Of a stretch of 64,000 nucleotides of DNA, positions 51,576 through 63,570 are shown piece by piece; the stretch's first letter is position 1, and each line of letters begins with the position of its first letter. The stretch is from positions 14,976,629 through 15,040,628 of the forward strand of contig NC_053134.1 of the NCBI RefSeq assembly GCF_010015445.1, written 5' to 3'. The notes under the pieces were generated by a model. The model had not been told where the DNA came from, made no database searches, and worked only from the letters and a program-made list of their open reading frames with translations. Source of the stretch: Perca fluviatilis (taxonomy: Eukaryota; Chordata; Actinopteri; Perciformes; Percidae). A program made the position numbers and the translations under genes.

Positions 51576-53666
51576 AGGAAATTAAGTGGAGAAAACTCTA
51601 CTCATTTCACACTAGGTTCATTTGCAGATCAGCTGTGTTTCCTAAATGCAAATGCTGTCGATTGGTTTAAAGTGCTTATTAACAGATAACTCTGTTTAAC
51701 GGTTTCACAGCAGCATTTCCAAATTGATGTTTTATGTATTTCTTTTATAAATAATATCACTTATTTTTTCCTGGGCCTGAGCAAACCTAACTGGCTTTTG
51801 TTATACTGTGATTGACAGCCTGTTGCAGGTGTTCTTCTCTCACTCTTTGCTATCTCTGTAAGTCTTTTTCCATCATTCTCTCTTTTTGTCTGTTACTACA
51901 GTATGTTTCCGTATTCACGCAGCCATTGATCTGCATCCCACTGCCCGTCCTTTTCTCTTCGTACTTGCCTCTCTCCACCTCTGCTTCCCTCTACTCTCTG
52001 CACACAGCCCAGTGTGAACTAACAGTTCAAATTGTAATTAATTACATAAGGTCATATGAAGCAGCTAAAAGCTCTCCTGGCACTATATTTTTTTTTATTT
52101 GATTCACAATCACTGCTGTGAGATTCTCCACATTAATTGTTGACACTAGGATAGTTGGCTGTACTTTGTATCTACGGTGTCGATATTAAAAGGTCATTAG
52201 CAGATTTAATTATAATTAGAAGACGAATCAAACTAGCAGAAGCAGGTGTTTGTTATTTCTGCCAATGCTATCCTACAGCCAGACTCTGCATGGGCTAACT
52301 GACAGAAGTCATATTTATGGCCCTTTAATGTTTTGTTATTTTCAAAACACTTGTTTATTATTGATTAATAATCACCAGCTCAACATTCAGCAATTAGGCC
52401 CATACAACTGACTTCACTGGAATGGCTGGAGGACATTTTGGAGTAGCCAAAGCAAAACACAAACCCTGTAGAGAGGAAGCACGTTTTGTCTCTGTGCCCC
52501 TGTGTTCCTGTCTTCGTGCTCCCAGACACATCAAAGCTTTTCTAAATGTCACCCTAATTATCACAGAAGTCACCTAGAAATATCAAAAGTATCCCAAAAT
52601 ACCAAAGCCTCAAGTTTTTTTTCATGTAGGCTAACCCATCAAATGTATCTTCAGCTCTCAAAGCCCTGTCAGAACTGGAGGGGAGTCAACAGCAAGTCAG
52701 GCTGTGTGTGTGATTAACCATGAGTCACATCTTCCATACAGACAGCGGTGATGACCAAAGGTAAACTTTGCTGACTTCCAAGCATAAACTACTTCTAGGA
52801 CTACTTGTACTAGTACCATTAGTGGTACTATACATTACCACCACCAATTATTACGAGTTGGCTTGCTTCTAAAGCAATGCATTGATACAGCTACTACTAC
52901 TACTACTACTTCCAGGACTAACTTTAGTGCTGGTGACACCACTATTTACTCTAATCTGCGATACAAACAAAAGTTCACTTTTCACACCAATTTTAAAACA
53001 AGGGACTTCAACCTGCCTTCAGCCCTTAATTGACCGACAAATCCCCACAGGTGTTTTCACTTAATCTGATAGGCCTCTTCTCAGAACTGTGTGTACGGAC
53101 TGTGATTGAAACTCTCTGAACCTTTGTTTATGCTCGCATAAGCGTATGAACCATAGACTGTATAAAAATTCTAAATAAATCACCTGTAGCTGTATCTACA
53201 CTGCTGTGGATGTGTTCAACAAAATATGAACTGTCAGAGTGGGAATAATGAGGTACATATGTAAACGTTTGGTGCCAGAGTGCAATAATTCAGCTACAAA
53301 GCTGTTGGATTATGCTGTTTGGACAAACCTGATTTTAGGCTGTTTTTAGATTTGTAAAAAGACAGCCTCATTAAATGCAATAGAGTAGGGGTAAGTGATG
53401 TAAGTGTGGGGGTTAACTCACTTTGTGTTTGGTTTTTCTAGAAACTTGGACAAAGTAGATAATGATTTCTTTTGGTATTCCAGGGTGTTCCTATTCCTTC
53501 ATACACATGTACAACTTTTGATATGTCTTGACCATATAACAGTATTGTCCTAATAAAAGTAAAATGAATGCACATAAAATAATTGTGTAGCACTGTGTAA
53601 CTGGCTGCTTGGATGCAGAAAATCACACTGCACTTTAATGGCTTCTGTTGCATTCACTAATGACAT
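51576..53666. other. Non-coding stretch
   Basis: Contains a (CTA)n run at 52890-52911. Open frames are short and unconvincing. Confidence 0.5.
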
Positions 53667-54010
53667 CAGGGCTGTCAAAATTAACGCGATAGTAACAAGT
53701 TAACACAAATTCCTTTTAACGCCACTAATTTCTTTGACGTGCTATTAACCAACGCGTGTTCTGTGATTTGGGCCCCCGGGCCGCTCAGTAGTTTAAGAAA
53801 TCAGAAAGCAATGCAGCAGTGACGCTGTGGATGGCTAGCAGAAACGATCCTCCTTGAGCAGAACTGGATAAAGAAAAGGGTCTTTTGAATGGCAAGTTCA
53901 GTTTCGTCGATTCTCAAGTACCACGTGCTGGCCAAGCATACGGCTGATGCAGAGAACCCTCCTCCCTCTCGCCAAAGGCAGGCCACGCTGGATAATGTGT
54001 CATGTGGTCA
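53667..54010 (+). mobile_element. hAT fragment starting CAGGGCTGTCAAAATTAACG
   Basis: The start and the following ACGCGATA, GTTAACAC and TTAACGCCACTAA motifs are the familiar 5' end of a hAT family. About 230 bp in, one frame reads LKYHVLAKHTADAE and RQRQATLD, resembling the BED-finger H-x(4)-H end and linker of hAT transposases. The right half of the element is missing. Confidence 0.7.
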
Positions 54011-54200
54011 CATACAGTATGTGCCCATCTGTTGATGGGCTTGAGCTTGCAATATTATGTTTTCAGCATATTTTTTGAGCATACAATAACTTTGAGGTTA
54101 TTCTGGAGATTATTATAGACAGTATTTGTCATTGTTTTGGATTGTTGCAAAAATAAACATTTGCATAAAGCAAGCATATGTTGATGAGAGCATAAATAAC

Positions 54201-54209
<9 letters not shown>

Positions 54210-54286
<77 letters not shown>
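54210..54286. repeat. (TA)n array, about 38 units
   Basis: Pure AT/TA array preceded by A9; a cruciform-prone sequence. The sequence TATATAGTCTGATACATA is repeated just after it (54282 and 54309). Confidence 0.97.
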
Positions 54287-54290
<4 letters not shown>

Positions 54291-54480
54291 GATACATAGG
54301 TCTGACTATATATAGTCTGATACATAAGTTCCAGCTAATTTCCAGCTACTTTCAATAAGAGAGGGAGAGAAAGTAATAAAGGAAAGTCACATATCTGCTC
54401 CATTATCTCATGGTGAGCGTGTCGGCCACCCTCCAATGTCCATTACCAAGAAGGGATCGGTGGGTGGGTGTGGGCGTGTG

Positions 54481-54800
54481 TGTATTTTTGGGAGGCTAAG
54501 GAAAGAGTCCATGATGCTCAATAGTCTAAAGTCTAAGCCACACCTGTCCTTCACTTTGTCTATCTCTGTCTGCCTTTATGTTTCCCTCACTTTTCCCCCT
54601 TTTTCTTCCCCTCCTTTCCCTCCAGCGCTCCATTACCACCGCTACATAGGGAGAGAGGGAGATGAATAGGTTGAAAAAGAAAATGAAGCGAGAGGGTTGA
54701 GGACTGAGAGGAGTATTAAGTTTGGGGATAAAAGAGGGATAGAGGGAGAGATAGAGACAGAGGGAGGGGAAGAGGTGATGAAATAGCGAGACAGAGAAGA
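54481..54800 (+). repeat. Local duplication 2, left copy
   Basis: TTTTTGGGAGGC, then AAAGAGTCC (54481-54510), and CCTCCTTTCCCTCCAGCGCT onward (54610 to about 54800) match 57357-57386 and 57387-57590. This copy has 99 additional bases (54511-54609). The long well-matched core includes CGCTCCATTACCACCGCTAC. Confidence 0.93.
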
Positions 54801-55149
54801 AAGGGAGCCCTGGAGGAAAAGAGAGAAATGAAGGGATGCGAGATGTGGAGGGGAAGTTAGATCCAGGGGTAGAGAGATAAAATGAGGGCATGATGGAGGG
54901 AGTTGAGAGGTCGCACTCTCCTCTCCTGTCAGAGCTGTGATTATTCTAAAATACACATCTCTATAACTATCTCTCTCTCTCACGACATCTTTTTTACTCT
55001 CCCGAAATGTTTTTTTTGTCTTCAATGATTTCTCATCTCTTTTACCCCTCATCTATTTGTTATGTTTCATACCTTCTTTTCCCCTCCCTGTGTCCTCCCC
55101 CTCTCTTTTCTCTCACTCATCCTCTATGCATAATTCATGCTGAGATTCC
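54801..55149. other. Purine- then pyrimidine-rich non-coding stretch
   Basis: GA-rich to about 54900, then CT-rich. The long minus-strand open frames here are compositional. Confidence 0.5.
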
Positions 55150-55300
55150 AGCATGACGGGCGTGGCCATTAAAAATACATGGGGGCGCTGCGCCGAGGCC
55201 GTTTAGTACTGCCTTACCTCGGAGGAGGAGCACGACTGGCTAGGGCAGCGAGGGCAGACAGAGGGAGAACAGAGAAAGGAGGGAGGAAAAGGAGGGTGCA
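55150..55300 (+). promoter_or_regulatory. Possible promoter or enhancer (GC box, POU-like motif)
   Basis: After TATGCATAATTCATGC (a POU-type octamer-like palindrome, 55124-55140) comes GACGGGCGTGGCC (KLF/Sp-type GC box), TTAAAAATAC, and an isolated GC-rich stretch (GGGGGCGCTGCGCCGAGGCC). Such a G+C island in an otherwise AT-rich region is suggestive only. No exon was recognised downstream. Confidence 0.22.
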
Positions 55301-55877
55301 TGGGTGCTGAGATGAAAGAGCTGGAGCAAAAGAGCGAAAGCCAATAGGCACGAGATGAAAAAAAGAGAGTAAATGTATGGTCATATCACTTAATTCTGCG
55401 AATATTTGCTTCGTCTTTCAATTACTTTAAGGTCCGCAGGACACACAAATTCAAGCATGTGGTTCTTGTTTCGGTGCAATTTCCATCCGGCTTGGATGAC
55501 ATCGCGGGTCAGTATTGACCTTTGTTCAGCTTTGACTATGCAGAATTGCATTGGTTGGCGAATAGAAACACTGCTGCACTGTGTTTGGAAATGGAGGAGC
55601 TCTTATTCTGGCTTGTGCTGTGGCTCTCACAGACTCAATACTCCTTTCAATATTCATTATCCAGATTGGAACCATAAATGTTATCCAGTCATAACAATAC
55701 GGTGTGAATTTGAGTTTGATCAGATACCAAAACACAACATTTGATTTATAATACTATGAGACAGAAACGTACACTCCTTAAGAAATTCCATTTTTATTTC
55801 CATTGTTATATTATTGGGTCTTTTCTTTCTTTTTTATTCTCTCGTGAAGCACTTACAGACTTTGTCTATAAAAGGTG

Positions 55878-55879
<2 letters not shown>
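55301..55879. other. Non-coding stretch
   Basis: Nothing recognised. The 112-codon frame starting at 55406 resembles no protein I know. Confidence 0.45.

Positions 55880-55925
<46 letters not shown>
55880..55925. repeat. (TTA)n array, about 15 units
   Basis: Visible directly; gives an Ile run in one frame. Confidence 0.96.
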
Positions 55926-55927
<2 letters not shown>

Positions 55928-56039
55928 TAATGCATTGCCTTGTGGCAAAAGTTAAGTCAGGTTCAACAGTTTTACTGAGCAACCCTGCATTTTTCTGACG
56001 AAGCCCCCTGCATTTGCAAAGTCATTGTGTTAAGCAAGT

Positions 56040-56751
56040 GGTCTTAATGAAATAAATGGGGAGCCCATTTTTTTTCCACACAGTGCTAACGTCCATCTGA
56101 ACCAAGGGGGTAAGCTTTGCTTCAGAACTCGAGCCATCTATGGCGCCATTTTGTTGCTACCTGGCCATCACCTCCCGTTAGCATTCCGCTGACCGCCATT
56201 TTTTTTTTACGTCACTTGACTGCGAATACCTTTACATCTGAAGCGTTTAAAGACTATTTGTCCATTGTTTAGTTCTAAAGAAACACCACAATGTATAAAA
56301 GGCTCCATTACCTTGTACCTCACGTTATGGCTCCGTAGCAGACGTTTTTGTAAAAATAGGCTAACGATTGTGTCATAACCAAGTGACTTACTGTCGCACA
56401 GTAGAGGAATTACCGTATAGTACAGGAGAAGCTCGCAGGCAGTTTCGACTTACGTTAGCTGTATAGGTTTAATTACTAATGTTAACTAGCATGTTAGTTA
56501 GCAATAATTAGCCTGTGCCTATGTTATCTCCTTACATATACCTACACTCTCCGTCTCTGTAAGATTGGGAATGATTGAGATTTCTCTTGGCACAGCTACC
56601 AGAAGACTTACAACTTTCAGACACGTTGCTCACGTCACATTTACGCTGTCTCTGTCAGTTGGAGGCTGCGCAGTAAAGCTGGCCATCACCGGAAAAGTGC
56701 TTCTAATATCCTTCACTGGTCTCCGTCCAGAGCAACGGGGTCTATTGGTCC

Positions 56752-56753
<2 letters not shown>
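56040..56753. mobile_element. Dispersed fish repeat, probably non-autonomous DNA transposon
   Basis: The block with ATGGCGCCATTTTGTTGCTA, GCCATTTTTTTTTTACGTCAC and the distal CGTCCAGAGCAACGGGGTCT matches my memory of a repeat common in percomorph genomes, and ends at the TA array. No clean inverted repeat was identified, so limits are approximate. The 56565-56760 open frame lies within it and is not a host gene. Confidence 0.5.

Positions 56754-56830
<77 letters not shown>
56754..56830. repeat. (TA)n array, about 38 units
   Basis: Pure TA array with CCAT/ATGG at its borders (GGTCCAT...ATCAATGG). Confidence 0.97.
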
Positions 56831-56832
<2 letters not shown>

Positions 56833-57324
56833 ATGGTCTGAACCCAGCCTTAGGGAAACTGGAAGCATGAGAGAGGTATAACGACGAACAGAAAGAGAGA
56901 AAATGAGAACATTTCGGGAGAGAGAGAGACACTATTCCTGGCAGGCAATGAATGCATATTAAAAGAACAAAATGTTTTCCGTCTCTTTCCTCCTTGACCT
57001 CCAGCTTAGGGGGGTAATTGGCAAAATCCTGCAAGTAATGCACTCCTGCTCTTTCCCTGTCTTCCTCTCTCCCTCCCTCTCACAAACACACACAAAGAAA
57101 CTTGCATGCTAATACTCCCAACTCTCAGTAAACCAATCTCACACGGAAATACCAGCCAAATACACACCACCATAAAGAACGCAAAACATTACGCCATAAA
57201 TGAGCTCCCATTTCCCATTATATTCTTTTTTTCAATCAATAAATCAATTATATTGATCACTTCCATTTGAACAGACAAAAAAACAATACAGGGGATAAAA
57301 ATCCAAAGTATAGCCCTAAGAGAA
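56831..57324. other. Non-coding stretch
   Basis: Nothing recognised. Confidence 0.5.
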
Positions 57325-57356
57325 AGTGAGTGAGTGAGTGAGTGAGTGAGTGAGTG
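57325..57356. repeat. (GTGA)n tetranucleotide array
   Basis: About seven GTGA units immediately before duplication 2, right copy. Confidence 0.95.
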
Positions 57357-57590
57357 TGTGTTTTTGGGAGGCAAAGGAAGGAGTCCCCTCCTTTCCCTCC
57401 AGCGCTCCATTACCACCGCTACATAGGGAGAGAGGGAGATGAAAAGGTTGAAAAAGAAAATGAAGAGAGAGGGTTGAGGACTGAAAGGAGTATTAAGTTT
57501 GGGGAGAAAAGAGGGAGCGAGGGATGTAAAAGAGAGATAGAGACAGAGGGATTGGGGAAGAGGTGATGAAAAAGCAAGAGAATGAGAGAG
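57357..57590 (+). repeat. Local duplication 2, right copy
   Basis: Partner of 54481-54800, in the same orientation, 2.9 kb downstream, without the 99-bp internal segment. Confidence 0.93.
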
Positions 57591-58135
57591 AGAGAAAGAG
57601 TGCATTATCCAGCATACGTCATGTTCTATACAAATCTTCAAAGGAGGACATCCGTTTTAAACACACACGCACACACACGAGCAAGCACGCGTCCTGTCAA
57701 TGTCCCTTCAAAAGATTTTTTTTTTGCAGGAGGACACTGGCTTTCGGTTAATGTTCTTTCCATGTCTTCGTTTTCGCCTTGCTTTCATAAATAATACGCT
57801 GCTGCCATTAACATGGTCAGAAAAGGCTGCAGGAGATAGAGAGCAGACAAGAAAGCAGCAGCAAAGGAAGAAAGATAGATTGAGGCATGACAAGAGCAGG
57901 AAAGCAGGGATGTGGAAACGCCAAACACTTAACCTCTTTTTTCCTTCATCCTCCCACCTGTTCTCTCTGATCTAATGTAACATCGCTGCAAGATGTAAAA
58001 ACACCTCGCACAACCCGTCTGTTTCCCTGGAGTCTTCCGCTGCTCTTACTGAACTCTTTTCCTCTGACGATTACCGTTTTACTGCCTTCCATCTCCTTAT
58101 CCATCACCTTTACTGCCCTGCTTCTTTCTGTTTCA
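57591..58135. other. Non-coding stretch
   Basis: Nothing recognised. Confidence 0.5.
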
Positions 58136-58143
58136 CTTTTCAC

Positions 58144-58668
58144 TAGAGCCCGACCGATAAAGGATTTTAAGGCCGATATCGATACAAATATTTGGTGATT
58201 TAAAAATCCCATATTCCGATATATCAGCCAATATATATTTTTTTTTTTAAATCCAGAAAGGCGTAATAATCAGATTTCCCTAACATTAGTTATTTGTAGT
58301 TATTTATGAGTCCTCACTAAAATAATATGATAATGCATTTAAAAACAGAGGAACATCAAAAAATATTAAAGTTCTCGTAAATAAAATGTATAAAAATACC
58401 TTAAGATATGAAACTTAAAGTCCTTTGAACAAAAACAACAACAAAAAAGCAAAGAGTGTTGCCAACAGGGACACTGTAGAGCGCCCTCTGGTGGACAAAC
58501 TATGCAACGCCAACACTCATAACATGGTTGAAGGGTGTTTCGTCCGTTTTTATTTTATTTTTTAAATTTTCATTTATCGGCCATTGTAAATGCCGATACC
58601 GATAGTTTGGAACATGCCTAATATCGGCCAATAATATCGGCCCGCCAATATGAATCTGTCTGGCTCTA
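58144..58668. mobile_element. hAT MITE, 525 bp, perfect 8-bp duplication
   Basis: Starts TAGAGCCCGACCGATA and the inverse of the right end reads TAGAGCCAGACAGAT. A perfect duplication, CTTTTCAC, lies at 58136-58143 and 58669-58676. Subterminal regions are rich in GCCGATA/ATCGGCC. It carries a CTCF-type motif (58478-58495). No coding capacity. Confidence 0.96.
58478..58495 (-). promoter_or_regulatory. CTCF-type motif inside the hAT MITE
   Basis: On the minus strand the site reads GTCCACCAGAGGGCGCTC, matching the vertebrate CTCF core CCASYAGRKGGCRS at every constrained position. Occupancy is not shown. Confidence 0.6.
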
Positions 58669-58676
58669 CTTTTCAC

Positions 58677-59091
58677 TGGCCTTATCCTCCTCTTATAGGG
58701 GATGGATAAAAGCAGAGTGGAAAAAAAAAATCAATATGGATGAGAGGATACAAGATAATGACACAACAGAAGAGTGAAAACAGATTAAGAGGTGAATCTG
58801 AATAATAAAAAAGGGGGAAAGCAGGAAATAAAAAATAAAAAAAAACATTTTCTCTGAGTTTTTTTTTATATGTGCTTCTTTCATTGTCAAACACCAATAA
58901 CCTTCCTAGCTGATGTCATTGCTAAGAAGTTAACTCTTATTTTGTCTTGTGTTATGAATGGGAAAAAAAAGTTCAAAATGGGAAAAGTATTAAGGGAAAT
59001 TTCCCAGTTCTAGGTGTTTCACTGTTTATGTATTTCACTTTTTTTGTATTCAATAATTGCAACACCTTTCCAAAAGTCAATGAGTAATTGT
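58677..59091. other. Non-coding stretch
   Basis: A/T-rich with A and T runs. Nothing recognised. Confidence 0.5.
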
Positions 59092-59161
59092 GTTAAATAA
59101 TCGTGATTTCAATATTGACCAAAATGATCAGGATTATGATATTTTCCAGCTGCAGCCCTAC
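59092..59161. mobile_element. Orphan hAT MITE end
   Basis: TTAAATAATCGTGATTTCAA...GATTATGATATTTTCC...GCAGCCCTA resembles the right terminus of the fish hAT MITEs that end CAGCCCTA. No left end was found. Confidence 0.45.
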
Positions 59162-61289
59162 TATACTGTACTAGCAGCCACTTAGCACTCCGCATCTCAT
59201 TTTGGAAAGAATCCCTTCCCTTCTTGAAACCACCCCTGTGAGTTTCCCCTGTCTCATTTTCTCTCATCTGTCCTACTTTCACTCACATTTATTAAAAATA
59301 CTGTATATTTTTTTTCAAATCTTTGAACTATTTGGGGTGTTCTTGTTCAAACTTCCCAGATTATTCTACAGTCACAACGTTGGAAATAATGCTTGAAAGA
59401 AAAGGCACCAAAATATTGAAAATGTATTCAAATGCTGTATTGTTGCATGTCAACTTCCTGTCTACGCCCCAGTAAGAGCATTAAGAAAGAATCTATGAAT
59501 TACTTCTCATTCCATTTTAAAGAATTTCTAAAAGAAACAGTTGAAACCGTTGAAATGTAATCAACACTGTCTCCACCCATGTGGCTCTGCAGCAGAGTGC
59601 TGAACTTATCACCCAAGTGTTCATTCTGTCACTTATGACAGCAAACACAAGTAAGTAATAAGATAATTTAGCAACCACACAGATCGATTACAGTAAGCAG
59701 CCAATCAAACATTTGTGATAACAAAAAGCAGATTATAAGCAGCTGTCCAGCACAGATTGGTTTCTTGTTATTCCAACAATAACAAATGCTGTAACAGCAT
59801 TTGGTCTTTTTTTTCCAAAAACAGACAGGGACATCTAGCAGACACAACAGCAAGTCAATACACTTGGAGTGGGGGTCTTTTCCATTTCAAACACCTTCCC
59901 TTGCAATTTTCAGCCCGCCACCAAATTTCACACCTGTATAGCAGAATAATCCCATGTGTATGTGTCTGTTGAGGTTCTCTAACAAGACTGAAAGATGATC
60001 CAAATAGTTTTGTAAGATGTAGCATGCAGCACTCTCACTGAGCAAATATGACACACTCCCCATACTCATTACACACGCATACATGGCGTGATCACGAGTT
60101 TTTGATTTGAGACCAATCTAACAGTGCTGTCATTCTCCACTGCTCAAATGTAATTGAAAAAAAATAACGATAAAATGACAAGAAGACATCTAAAGATATC
60201 TTTACACATCTGTCAGATATGCACAGTTCTAATCAGCTCACCACTAAACCACAGGGAACACGGACTAGGCTTACTAGAATTGTTTCAGCACCGCTCCATT
60301 GTGGTGGGTCACAACAAACCACATTATGTACAATTAGTAAACTTTAGGATGCGCTTCGACAGCAGATTTATGTTCACATCTAAAAACAAAGCATAGGTCA
60401 GATATATTACACGTTTCTTATGCACTTTCTTAGCATACAAAAGTATACAGGCCACAGTAGGCTACTACTTATTGTATACAAAGCTGCAACTCAAGATCAT
60501 GTATAATGTAGCCTATGTATAGATAAACTGATAAATCATTTAGTATGGACTCTATGAAATGTCAAAATAGTGAGCAATCAGATTCTGAGAGCCCGAAGGT
60601 GACATCTTCAATTAATATTGTTTTGTCCAACAAACAGGACAAAACACAAAGATATTCAGTTAACAATTACTGTATACAAAACAACAATTACTGTATTTAA
60701 AACAGAGAGAAGTAGCACATATTAGCATGTTTGGTTAATTAAACATTTAATCATTTAGGCTATCAAAAGTGTTGCATCCAAAATAATGTCACTCTGACAC
60801 AGACAATACATTCACAGATTTAAGTTGCTGTTATCAAAAAGTATCAATGCATGTATAAAAATACATGACTTCCACTCATCTACAGCATATTCTACAGTAT
60901 TCGGTAAGCCAATACATCATAATAGCATAGCTTAAACCAACCTCTCACAAGCAACTAGCAGTAGCAGACCTTCACAAATCACACATCACACCTACTGTAT
61001 AGGTGCAAAATTGGAGAAATTCTAAATTATTGAATGCCCTGTAGGCACTATGACGGTGTGCTAGCTGACACAGCAGCTTCAGTGTGTAACCAGACACACA
61101 TGGCACAGTAACGTTACATAATATAAACTCCATTAACAGTTATATCAGCATACACAGCAAGGAGTTAAATACACACACAGACAGCCACATAATGACATTT
61201 AACCAGCAGGAAAGAAACCAGCTAGCAAGTGACAAACGGATAGCGTCAACTTAGAGACAGACAGGTTGTAGCTTATTGACTCACGTTAT
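59162..61289. other. Long AT-rich non-coding stretch
   Basis: No gene, transposon ends or microsatellite recognised. Confidence 0.5.
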
Positions 61290-61800
61290 TTGACGTTGAA
61301 GTCCATTCTTCTTGCTTTTACGGAGATGAAGTGGTTTATATCCAATATCCAGCAATAGCCCATGGTTTTTGTTGCAGTTGCTCGATGCCAGACATAATAT
61401 CACTGCTAGCTAGCCTTGCCAGTCGGGGGTTAACGTTAGCCAATTTCATTATGCTAGCAACACTGGAAAACTACCTGACGTTCATTCGCTGTTATATTTA
61501 ACTGAATTATGTTGTTAACTTTCTTTCTGTTTGTTTGTTTGTTTTGAGGCCAAAGTAAGACAAACTCCACAATTCACTTCAGAGTTTCTTTTCTACATAC
61601 TTGTGCGTCCATAGCTGTTCTGCGGCATGGCAGTGTGCGCATCGAACCGTTTGCTAGTTATTATTTTGATTGCCTTCACCTGGCTGGCTTCCCCGTCTGT
61701 TGAGTCCAGTCTCACCCGTAAAGGTGCAATATCACCTTTGACCACACAACCTGTCTGACATTTACCAGCCAAACCAGGGGGGCGCTGTTTCACTCATTTA
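61290..61800 (-). other. Possible minus-strand first exon or promoter region
   Basis: Minus-strand donor-like sites AACAGCTATGGACGCACAA|GTATGT (near 61594), GCCAGCCAG|GTGAAG (near 61680) and AAC|GTGAGT (near 61285) occur within 400 bases. A 66-codon frame covers 61593-61793 and a nested ATG opens MPQNSYGRTS. No protein is recognised, and GCTAGC/AACGTTAGC motifs are also common in fish transposons, so this may be eroded repeat. Confidence 0.2.
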
Positions 61801-62877
61801 TTACGCTCATTGAATACTGACAAATACATGGCCAAGACAACAAACTGTAATGAAAAAAATTAAATAAAATCTTTTAATTAAAATGACTTCTCTTACATAA
61901 TTTACACTCATGTATTACTTAAAAATAATTTGCAATGAGCTTTATTTACATTTCAGTAACCATTTGCTAAGAGCAGGCATCAATTTTAGTTCATAAAAAT
62001 GTAAATATTTAATTTTCAAATGCAACTCCTCTCTTCTCTAGAAACAAGTTTTCCCTCTGCGACTTCTCCCTCACTCTCATTTTGTCTCATTGTCGAGTTC
62101 ATTTATTTCAAATGAGGGAATCTATTACAGCTCCATCATTCCAATGCAGATACACTGTCTTCCAATGCAAGTAGTGAACTCAGGGAACCAAAATGACAAT
62201 ATAAATTCATGTTAAAATACCAAGTTGAGTTTCAAGTTTTGTAAACAAGTTTCAAGTGTTTGAACCATGGGGTCCTTTCATATAACTAGGCACACTGTTT
62301 GCATGATGATTTGGCCCAACGCAACACGGCAACACGCAGAATATAATGTTAAAAAATATGAAAACGTATTATTGTTTTCAGTCAATAGTTATCTTCTTTT
62401 GTGCTGTTCTTGCTGTAGCCAATTGCTGTCCCCCACTGTGTACATTTTGTCTTGTAAAATAAAGATGTAACTAATAGCACTAATAATGTCTGCATTTCAT
62501 GTAAGTGTGCAAGGGTCCCGGCTTTGTGCATGCTGGCTCGCTGGCACAGCTTCCCACTTAAACTACCATGCCAACATGCTATGTGGTTAGCATTGGCATC
62601 TTATACAACCCCAAATCGCATCAGAGTTTTATGGAGTTTACAAATTATCCCCATGTTAACACAAGTTTCCTCGCACCCCCAGAAGACATGATGCTTCTTT
62701 CCTTGAATCTCAAATGCATATTTTTGTATCAGCAATACTTCAGAGTGGAGTTGAGCCCCTGGCACTGCAACATGGCTGCCAACTTCTCCTTAATAGTTAG
62801 AATGAATCAAAGTAGAGAAAATGTTACCTGAAAAAAATGAGTAAGTGGATTGTTTTTACTGGGCTTAACAAGGAAAC
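61801..62877. other. Non-coding stretch
   Basis: AT-rich. The short open frame at 62568-62831 is unconvincing. Confidence 0.5.
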
Positions 62878-63570
62878 CACAGGTGTAATTAATAAAATGA
62901 ATGTTGGCTTAGTTCCATTAACGGTACAGATCCACTTTGGCAACACGACTGAAGCGTGGTGTCGCGACGCAGTACATCCATGGTTGATGCTCCACGCCCT
63001 TGAACGGCAGCTGATTGGACGAACGCGTCACGTGGGTCTGGCTACTCCCGAATTTCAAAACGACAGTAATGGCGGCAAGTTCGGAATACGATCTAGTATT
63101 TTTACGAAAAAAAGTTCAATGAAACGAGTTTCTGAAAACATTTTAAGCGAGAAATAGGCCATACAGTTGCTGAATCTGTCTTCATTTCAGATTGACAAAG
63201 GTCAGTTTGAAGGATTTTCGTCTACTTCTATTGGGTAGTTGCGTCGCGTTCAATGGATTCATTTGCATAAAGATGGGCATCGGCCAGCTTTTTTGACGCG
63301 CAGCATTTTTTCAAATGCAGCGCCGCCTTCCCGGGATGCTTTGCAGGCGCATTAAAGTCACTTGACGTCACCCATAGGAATAAAGTGGAGTGCGGCACAA
63401 ACAGAAGCATTGCACGGCCGGGTGGATCTGTACGGTTAGGTGTGCCATGGAATTCATTCATTTTAATATTATTAGTTACACCTGTGCTTGGCAAGTTAAA
63501 ATGTCCACTGTGAGAAAGGTCTGTAAAGTACCCAAATGCGACAGAGCCATTAATGTTATTAGTTACAACT
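62878..63570. mobile_element. Composite MITE with inverted termini and internal hAT-family block
   Basis: The left end CACAGGTGTAATTAATAAAA is matched inversely at 63455-63486 and again, more loosely, at 63530-63570. Inside, 63006-63210 is closely similar to 22232-22400 of the 760-bp hAT element, here with about 42 more bases (63095-63137). A GC-richer block at 63246-63400 resembles another fish repeat. The true borders and order of insertion are unclear. Confidence 0.55.

Noticed and set aside
54526..55052. Overlapping Ser/Pro-rich and basic minus-strand frames
   Set aside because: Produced by GA/CT-rich DNA; part lies in a duplicated block where the second copy carries indels that break it.
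55406..55744. 112-codon frame with many Cys and Trp
   Set aside because: No domain, no splice signals, and an overlapping frame on the other strand of similar length; most likely chance.
62837..63157. 106-codon frame
   Set aside because: It overlaps the composite MITE and the hAT core shared with 22.2-22.4 kb; the other copy is interrupted by stops.
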